Assembly (NCBI GenBank): GCA_016098155.1
Contig: JAAAJB010000682.1
Location: forward strand, 1-17,448
Source of the DNA: Actinomortierella ambigua
Lineage: Eukaryota > Mortierellomycota > Mortierellomycetes > Mortierellales > Mortierellaceae
DNA: 17,448 nt
Direction of reading: 5' to 3'
The stretch's first letter is position 1. The number at the start of each line of letters is the position of its first letter. Below the pieces are notes generated by a model. It ran no database searches. It saw only the letters and a list, made by a program, of their open reading frames with translations, and was not told the origin of the DNA. A program made the translations under genes and the position numbers. Shown one piece after another: positions 11,553 through 17,448 of this stretch.

Positions 11553-12825
11553 ATGGCTGACGCAGCAACGGCCGATACTCAACGTGGTACGCACATCTTC
11601 AGCAAGGAGCAAAACTAGGGCACAAAAAAAAACAACAACAAACACCCAACTTGGTGGAGAAGTCGGAATACCGGAGGCTAGGGAGACTCGGCGACACGAT
11701 GGAGGGCGATCGATAACAGTTTGGGGATCCAGGGATCATTCTAGATGTTCCATCTCGGACACACCTGATCACGGAGGCTTTTCCTCACCAACTCATTGAG
11801 AACCACGCAAGGATTCCTTCTTTCACTCTGTCGGAAGAGAGCAAAGGGCTATGTTTCTCTGGAGCACGCCTATTGCCGGCTATGCTTTCCCAACTGACTG
11901 CGACTCTACTTTGTTCAGCAACGGACTCGACCTTGGGCTTTTGACTGAGATGTAACACTTTCGGAATCAACAAGGGATGAATGCTACCAGAACCCGTAAC
12001 GAGACAGCATCCAAGGGGGTAGAGCAGTATGAGTCACAGCCCACGCCGTTCGCCTGTCAGAGCATCATATTTCAACACGGACAATCAGCACCTCAACCTC
12101 CATCGTTTGTGAACATCACAATGGCGAGCTTTTGTCCTGGATAGAGATAAAACTGCTCTGTTGACTTTCGAGTCAAGAGGGTAGCGAACTTTTCATCCGG
12201 ACAGGCTTCGCACTGCACCATCTAGTCAGCTCAGGATGTCGACAGCACTGGGATCTTTTCATCACAAAACAAGGAATGAACTCGAGCACTAAACCAAACT
12301 ATTTTTTTCTATTTGTGTCATTCTCTCAATATCAGGACGTGGCGGTTTTGGACGTGGTCGTGGTCGTGGTGGCCGCGGTCGCGGTCGCCGCGGCGGCAAG
12401 GATGAGAAGGACGTTTGGTAAGGACCCTATGTCATGGTCTTCTTGCAAGGGACAAGGGCACAGCAGCGACGGACTTTTTGGCGAGAGGAAGCGACGAAGA
12501 GCAGATCCTGTCGGGAGCTTTTGTCATGAAGGACAGACCGTGCGACAGCTCGTCTTGTCATCTTGAAAGGCTGCTTCTTTTTTTTTTCTTCAAACCAATA
12601 TTCTGGAGCGCTGTTTGAGCATATCTTTCCCTAGTTTCGTCGAGTAGAAGCCTTCATCTGACTTTTGGTTTCTTCCTACTCTTTTATGCTTCCAGGACCC
12701 CTGTCACCAAGCTGGGTCGTCTTGTCAAGGACGGCAAGATCAAGTCGATCGAGCAGATCTACCTGTTCTCTCTCCCCATCAAGGAGTACCAGATCGTCGA
12801 CTTCTTCCTGCCCAAGCTCAAGGAT

Positions 12826-12857
<32 letters not shown>

Positions 12858-13362
12858 GACCCGTGCCGGTCAGCGCACCCGCTTCAAGGCTTTCGTCGTC
12901 ATTGGTGACTCTGATGGCCACGTCGGTCTCGGTGTCAAGTGCTCCAAGGAAGTCGCCACCGCCATCCGTGGTGCCATCATCCTTGCCAAGCTCTCGGTCA
13001 TCCCCGTTCGCCGCGGCTACTGGGGTTCGATCCTGAACGAGCCCCACACCGTTCCTTGCAAGGTCACCGGCAAGTGCGGTTCCGCTGTCACCCGTCTGGT
13101 CCCTGCTCCCCGCGGTACCGGCATTGTCGCTGCCCCTACCCCCAAGAAGCTTCTCCAGCTTGCTGGTGTCACTGACTGCTACACCCAGGCTTTCGGTTCG
13201 ACCCGCACTCTCGGCAACTTCGTCAAGGCTACCTTCGCTGCCATTGGCAACACCTACAGCTACTTGACCCCTGACCTGTGGGGCAAGACTGAGTTCACCA
13301 TGTCGCCCTACCAGCAGTTCACCGACTTCTTGGCCAAGCCCCAGGACAAGCGCCGCGCCTAA
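11553..13362 (+). CDS. RPS2: 40S ribosomal protein S2 (uS5), three exons
   Basis: Exons 11553-11586, 12336-12417 and 12696-13362 give 260 residues; the frame is kept by a split Gly codon (G|GA) and a split Trp codon (TG|G). uS5 sits near the mRNA entry of the cytosolic small subunit and affects decoding accuracy. Residues 11-32 form an Arg-Gly-rich segment, in other fungi a target of arginine methylation. [17 protein letters not shown] starts the conserved body, [20 protein letters not shown] marks the S5 N-terminal RNA-binding domain, and the C-terminal domain includes [18 protein letters not shown]. Length matches the family (about 250-290). Codon use is strongly C-ending, as expected of high expression. 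The 749-base first intron and 278-base second intron are long for this window; the first carries a structured RNA candidate. Confidence 0.97.
12134..12204 (+). ncRNA. Candidate H/ACA snoRNA-like hairpin in RPS2 intron 1
   Basis: The upper stem 12153-12166 pairs with 12171-12184 (13 of 14 positions, two G-U) around a UUCG tetraloop. A lower stem pairs 12134-12142 with 12195-12202 (eight pairs, one bulged U). Between them lies a symmetric 10/10-base internal loop (12143-12152, 12185-12194), like a pseudouridylation pocket. ACA occurs at 12201-12203, 16 bases below the upper stem, matching the H/ACA spacing rule, although it overlaps the lower stem by two bases. A possible H box (ACATCA, 12113-12118) lies upstream, but I could not draw a convincing 5' arm. 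Human RPS2 introns also host H/ACA snoRNAs. Candidate only. Confidence 0.4.
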
Positions 13363-13781
13363 GTTCTTTTTTTTCTTTGAGTCCGTCTTTCAACTTTTTT
13401 GAAAAGCTCGTATACAAAAAAAAAGTAAAAAGGCATCTCGACGCCACTAAAGGAAAAAAAAACCAAAAAACACTTTTTTTTCTTTTTTGAGAAAACTTTT
13501 TGTCTCTATATTCTTTAATGTGCCATTTGTATGCTTGAACGTGTGTGGAAGGATGGCAGCGCGTGTATGATCCGGCTTCAATTTCTGTAGATCGAACGTC
13601 TCCGTTGCGAAACCTTGCTTCTTCGGCCTCGCGAGCGACTGGCTCGTACTTTACATGGAAGAGAAGTAAGGGGGAGGGGGGAGGGGCAAAAGAACTCTGC
13701 ACATTTACATCTTTCCCACCTCGAATTCCATCTCATCAGTTCTACACTCCTCCCCACTCATTCAGCCATTGAACCATTGAC
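13363..13781 (+). other. RPS2 3' UTR and upstream region of the APH-kinase gene
   Basis: T- and A-runs directly follow the RPS2 stop (13366-13500), with a small hairpin-like motif (CTTTTTTGAAAAG). The second half is mixed sequence with a G-rich block (13667-13688) and a pyrimidine-rich leader before the ATG at 13782. No gene is seen. Confidence 0.5.
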
Positions 13782-15719
13782 ATGCCCAGGGAACACGGAC
13801 AAAGCACAACCGAGGTTCGCTCGGGGTAAGCACGCATAACCAAGCCTCTCTTGTGAGGGTCACGTAACATCATTGGAAGGACCTTGGTGAAGCGAGAGAG
13901 AGAGTGGTCGGCTAACATCATTGCACGGTTGGTCCTTGTTCTATCCCAGATACCAGCTGGACCCTACCAAGCTTGAACCCTACCTCGCTGATCACATCCC
14001 TGGCCTGGCACGCCCCATCAAGGTCTCCCAATTCAAGCTGGGGCAAAGCAACCCCACTTACCTGTTGACAGACGCCAAGTAGGTTAGGATCCATGGTTTG
14101 GCTGTGGGAGGCCGAGTACAGAGTGCATGAGTAGGGAAAAAAAATGGCAGAGTGCGTGTGAGTGGGACGAGAGAGAAAGGCTGGGGAAGGGGGACAGGGC
14201 AAATAGGACGAGCTGTATGTGGGCCGAAGCGTCCTAGTTTACCTTCAACCCCAAACCACACACAAAACTTCAACCCGATCTCTTTCCTGATCATGCATCG
14301 CATCGCCTATTTGTTATCACATGTGGTGTGGTACCCACAACAATTATAGAGGTACCAAATATGTTCTCCGCAAGAAGCCATCGGGTGCGTTGCTATCGTC
14401 AACAGCGCACGCTGTCGAGCGTGAATATAGGATTCTCAAGGCCCTTGGTGAAAAGTCGGATGTGCCGGTCCCCAAAGTGTACACACTGTGTGAGGACATC
14501 AGTCTGATCGGTACGCCGTTCTATGTCATGGAGTTTTTGCAAGGCCGCATCTTCTCGGATATTCGGCTGCTCAAGCTTCCTTTCGAGGAAAGGCGCCAAT
14601 GGTAAAGTATTCCGTACGGAGGGAGATGGCGACTAGCCATTTGGATTTGGGTGATCGTGAATCCCTTCCAATTATTTTTTCAGCCTACATCTACTGTCAG
14701 CTGTCAACCTCCCGTGAAAGGTATCTGGAAAGAAGGGGCTCTAATTTGTACTATACCTCATTTTTGCAACATACGTTACCTACTCTTCAATAGCTGGCTC
14801 TCTGCTGTCGATACTTTGGCCAAGCTGCACAAGGTCAACTACATCGAGGTTGGATTGGAGGGCTATGGCCGCCCGACGGGTTTCTACCCACGCCAGATCA
14901 GCTCGCTGACAAAGGTAGCAGCAGCGCAAGCTACGGCCAAGGGCAAGGATGGCCAGGTGGTGGGACCGGTGCCGGACATTGACAAGATGACGGCGTGGTT
15001 CAAGAAGAACGAGATTGCAGATGCAACGACGATTGTTCATGGTGACTACAAAATCGACAATCTTGTCTTCCACCCAACGGAGCCTCGGGTCATTGGCATT
15101 TTGGACTGGGAGCTGTCGACGATCGGCCACCCGCTCTCGGACCTGGCCAACTTGGTCAACCTATTCTACGTCCCCGCAACAGACGCGACAGCGGCACTTG
15201 GTGGCCTGCGCGGTGTCCCTGAAAAGGAGCTGCCTATCCCTCCTGTTAGCGTCCTGCTCGAGCGTTACTGTCAGCAGACTCTGCAGCCCTTCCCTATTCC
15301 TAACTGGATGTTTTGCATAGCTTTCTCGTTTTTCCGCGTAGGTGACTCTTTCTTCTCTTCCCTCACTCCTCCCTTCCCCCCCCCCGCTTCGCTTGCTTGA
15401 TGACAAGTTGTGGGTGAAGTGAAACAGAATGGGGGTGCGAGCAAGGGGAGAGGGTGAGAAAAAAAAAAGGCAAGATATCTCGCTCTAATGAAACAGAGCG
15501 TTAACCCTAAACGAAGATACTAAGGAGCTTTCTTTATCACCCACACACATTGGTTAATATTAGCTATCGGTCATTCTCCATGGCATCAAGGCTCGCGTTG
15601 CGAGAGGCCAAGCAAGCTCTGCCGAGGCCAAGGTGTATGCTGCGTTGCTCGAACCCACGGCTGGATTCGTTGTCGAGATTGTAGATGAGTTTAGCAAGAA
15701 GGATACCGCTAGATTGTAG
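13782..15719 (+). CDS. APH-family small-molecule kinase, ACAD10/ACAD11 N-terminal-domain type, with C-terminal PTS1
   Basis: Exons 13782-13825, 13950-14078, 14350-14601, 14794-15337 and 15564-15719 give 374 residues with every junction in frame. Sequence matches the phosphotransferase half of ACAD10/ACAD11: [13 protein letters not shown] (42-54, nucleotide loop), YVLRKKPSG (62-70), [18 protein letters not shown] (74-91), [10 protein letters not shown] (111-120), catalytic loop HGDYKIDN (224-231, base Asp226, Asn231), metal-binding DWE (246-248) and [11 protein letters not shown]. The acyl-CoA dehydrogenase half of the human proteins is absent, as in stand-alone fungal homologues. In mammals this kinase activity phosphorylates 4-hydroxyacyl-CoAs so they can be degraded; the same substrate here is inferred. 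The protein ends in Ala-Arg-Leu, a consensus PTS1, suggesting peroxisomal location. Residues 178-205 diverge from the usual family wording and look slightly expanded. No mutation of catalytic residues is seen. Confidence 0.92.
15501..15512 (+). other. Telobox-like motif in intron 4 of the APH-kinase gene
   Basis: TTAACCCTAAAC contains one and a half telomere-type CCCTAA units, lying about 50 bases before the acceptor at 15563. It resembles telobox elements found in many eukaryotic promoters, but here it is intronic and may be chance. Confidence 0.3.
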
Positions 15720-16277
15720 CTGGTTTGTTATTGTCTGATGGACAAGTGGATTACAAAAAGTGCGCCCATTGGTTCGATGCGTACGGATCAGTCAATCATT
15801 TTCCCTTGTGTGTTCACCGCTGTGTATCAGTATGCGCGCTGGTTTGTTGCTTGTGCTCAATCCCTCCCCTGGGCGATCATCGACTCTCGTTGGTGCGCGG
15901 ACAACAGAATGTGTAGGGCTATTCCGTGTAGGAGAGTGTACCAAAGAGAGGCTGGAAAGGAGGCATGAATGTTCATGTCGCAAAAGAGGCCACAGCATTG
16001 CACGAACAAGAAAATCATGCTTGTATAAGGTACACAAAAATGCCCATGCAGAGGATGTGGCTCTTCAGTTGGAGCCACAGGTGGCCATCTTTGCAGAGGT
16101 CTCGAGTGAGTGGTCGCATCGACAACAAAGAGTGAGCAAGGGACAGGTGAACTCAAAAAAGTTCAACAATAACAACAACAACAGCAGCATCAATAACAAC
16201 AACAATGGCGGTTCTACTCTACTCTACGCGCGCTCTGGGGCATCAAAATAAACAATTGTGTACCTAGAATGCAAGCC

Positions 16278-16294
16278 AAAAAAAAAAAAAAAAA
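16278..16294 (+). repeat. A17 homopolymer
   Basis: A run of 17 A preceded by AATAAA at 16247-16252, a poly(A)-signal-like arrangement. Confidence 0.9.
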
Positions 16295-16717
16295 GCTCCA
16301 AAAGGGGTGAGAGAGTCAGTGTGAGGGAGTGAACAGCAAGGAGACACGAGAAAGGACGAAAGACATAGGGCACAAAGCGCAAGTAGACGAGCAAATGTGC
16401 AAATGTGATGGCCCATGCATCTTTGCTCAGTGAGTATGAACGACGGATAGCGCAGTGACCATCGAGAAGCTGACCAGAATAGCTGAGGCACACAAGTCTC
16501 GAAGCTCCTGTGCGCTAATGACGACCATGTAGGGATATCGCGGGAAAAAAAGAGGACCAACGAGAGGAGAGAAGAAAGGGGGAGGGGCGAGGTAGTGTGT
16601 TTTATGCCATTCAAGGGTTGGTTCCTTGGTGTTCAACGGAAAAAGGAACGTTTGACAGAGCGATGAGGAGGCTACAAACGAAGGAACCACGCTGAGTGGC
16701 CTATTTTTTTTCTGTTT

Positions 16718-16734
16718 GGGGGGGGGGGGGGGGG
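16718..16734 (+). repeat. G17 homopolymer
   Basis: Seventeen consecutive G after a T-rich run. Homopolymers this long are error-prone in sequencing, so the exact count may be uncertain. Confidence 0.9.
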
Positions 16735-16750
16735 AAGCTGAAGAAAGCGA

Positions 16751-16928
16751 GTGCGATGTGTACAAGGCCCTGACGGGAGCGTCAGCTACGGATGGGACAC
16801 ATATGTCGAAGGTGCTCACCCCTCGGGAACAAACGTGTTCCCTGACACCCACGCTGCCCCAATTCCTACCCTGCAGATTTTCGCTGGTCCGCGCGATGAA
16901 GAACGAAGGTTGTTGTGCACGACTGGAG
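16751..16928 (+). CDS. Possible internal exon of an unrecognised gene
   Basis: The frame beginning at 16751 reads as plausible protein (for example SYGWDTYVEGAHPSGTNVF and APIPTLQIFAGPRDEERR) with many purine-N-pyrimidine codons, unlike its surroundings. An in-frame TGA at about 16736 means an upstream splice acceptor would be needed (ACAAG before 16766 is one option). A GTTGAG donor at 16929 would remove the downstream TGA at 16931. I do not recognise the family. A second frame across the same bases is also open (16716-17240), so the coding frame is not settled. The T-rich tract after a GTATGT at about 17075 looks like a further plus-strand intron. Confidence 0.3.
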
Positions 16929-16933
16929 GTTGA

Positions 16934-17448
16934 GCATTCATGCGCGGGACAGACAGACCATCAGGAAGTGGAGGGAGAGAAAGTGGTGGACGAGGGGGAC
17001 CCCTCGAGTTTGCGGCGGGAAGGACAGCTCGTTGAGGACCAAGTGACACGAAGAGCATTCCCGCCCATTCTATTGTGGTATGTATTTGTGTGGGTTTCGA
17101 GTGTATGCCTCTTTCTCGTGCACTTTCTATCATCTTTGTTACACTCTTTTTTTTTACTACATCCGTGTCTTTTTTTTTCTCGCTCGTGCTCTCTCTCTCT
17201 CCTCTCTTATCGCGAGGATCCGTCATTGATTCCTTGTTAAATGGTGCTTATTCTTTTCCTATTCTTTTGTTCGTGGTGCACGTCAAGGCGCACAACGGAA
17301 TCAAGCGCATGAGGGCATGGGCCAGTTTAGCCAAGCCTGGTTCTTTTTCTTTTTCTTTTTATTTGTTGTCTTTTGCTTTCTGTTATCTCACCATTGACGA
17401 TGATATTCCATCCATCGGCAACTGAGTTTGGTTGAGGTCACCTCTTTT
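16934..17448. other. Unassigned right end of the window
   Basis: A purine-rich block (16960-17040) is followed by a pyrimidine-rich stretch starting at a GTATGT donor-like site (about 17075) and running to about 17288, then a short mixed segment (17289-17340) and more T-rich sequence. This alternation resembles exons and introns of a plus-strand gene running out of the window, but I could not build a consistent reading frame. Confidence 0.3.

Larger units (their letters stand above)
15720..16750. other. Unassigned region downstream of the APH-kinase gene
   Basis: I find no supported gene. The sequence contains an AAC/AAT-rich stretch (16166-16206), AATAAA (16247-16252) followed 25 bases later by a 17-A run (16278-16294), a purine-rich block (16300-16620) and a 17-G run (16718-16734). 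The open frame 15760-16251 on the plus strand could make 163 residues ending in Asn/Ser, but its N-terminal half looks like random translation. Confidence 0.4.

Noticed and set aside
11587..12335. Box C/D snoRNA in RPS2 intron 1 (GGGATGA near 11970)
   Set aside because: The C box has a mismatch and there is no CTGA D box at suitable distance or terminal stem.
15765..15785. GGTTCGATGCG resembling a tRNA T-arm / B box
   Set aside because: No acceptor stem, anticodon arm or convincing A box lies at the right distance upstream.
15760..16251. 163-residue plus-strand frame with an Asn-rich tail
   Set aside because: No recognisable domain, Cys/Arg-rich random-looking N-terminal half, and the Asn tract comes from a simple AAC/AAT repeat.

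Overview
The window looks like nuclear DNA from a filamentous, early-diverging fungus; Mortierellomycotina is my best guess from gene style, not a proven assignment. The supporting signs are short GT-AG introns with CTAAC-like branch sites, pyrimidine-rich introns and UTRs, C/G-biased third codon positions, and very long Gln/His/Gly/Ser homopolymer tracts in a regulatory protein. Widely spaced, independent genes on both strands show no operon structure. I resolved splicing by hand from frame continuity and splice signals.

Layout. (1) 192-2076, +: the last three exons of glutamine:fructose-6-phosphate aminotransferase (GFA1); its 5' part lies left of the window. (2) 2360-3756, +: a four-exon gene for a mitochondrial RbfA-like ribosome-assembly factor. 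(3) 9937-4079, -: three large open frames that I join into one gene for a 1,789-residue, low-complexity FYVE zinc-finger protein. The splice at 6176-5981 rebuilds the W-x-P-D entry motif of the FYVE domain, and about 270 residues of low-complexity sequence then split the finger before its last zinc-ligand pair. (4) 11553-13362, +: RPS2 (uS5), three exons, with a long first intron holding a hairpin that resembles an H/ACA snoRNA arm. (5) 13782-15719, +: a five-exon APH/ACAD10-ACAD11-type small-molecule kinase ending in Ala-Arg-Leu, a type 1 peroxisomal signal. (6) 15720-17448: mostly unassigned, with one exon-like stretch around 16751-16928 that I cannot name.

The genes serve separate housekeeping roles: hexosamine and chitin precursor supply (GFA1), mitochondrial and cytosolic ribosomes (RbfA-like, RPS2), PI3P-linked endosome or vacuole signalling (FYVE protein), and probable peroxisomal acyl-chain metabolism (APH kinase). 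I see no mobile element, CRISPR array, biosynthetic cluster or tRNA gene. The most novel items are the split FYVE finger in a very large protein, the possible intronic H/ACA RNA in RPS2, and the stand-alone ACAD11-like kinase with a peroxisomal tail.
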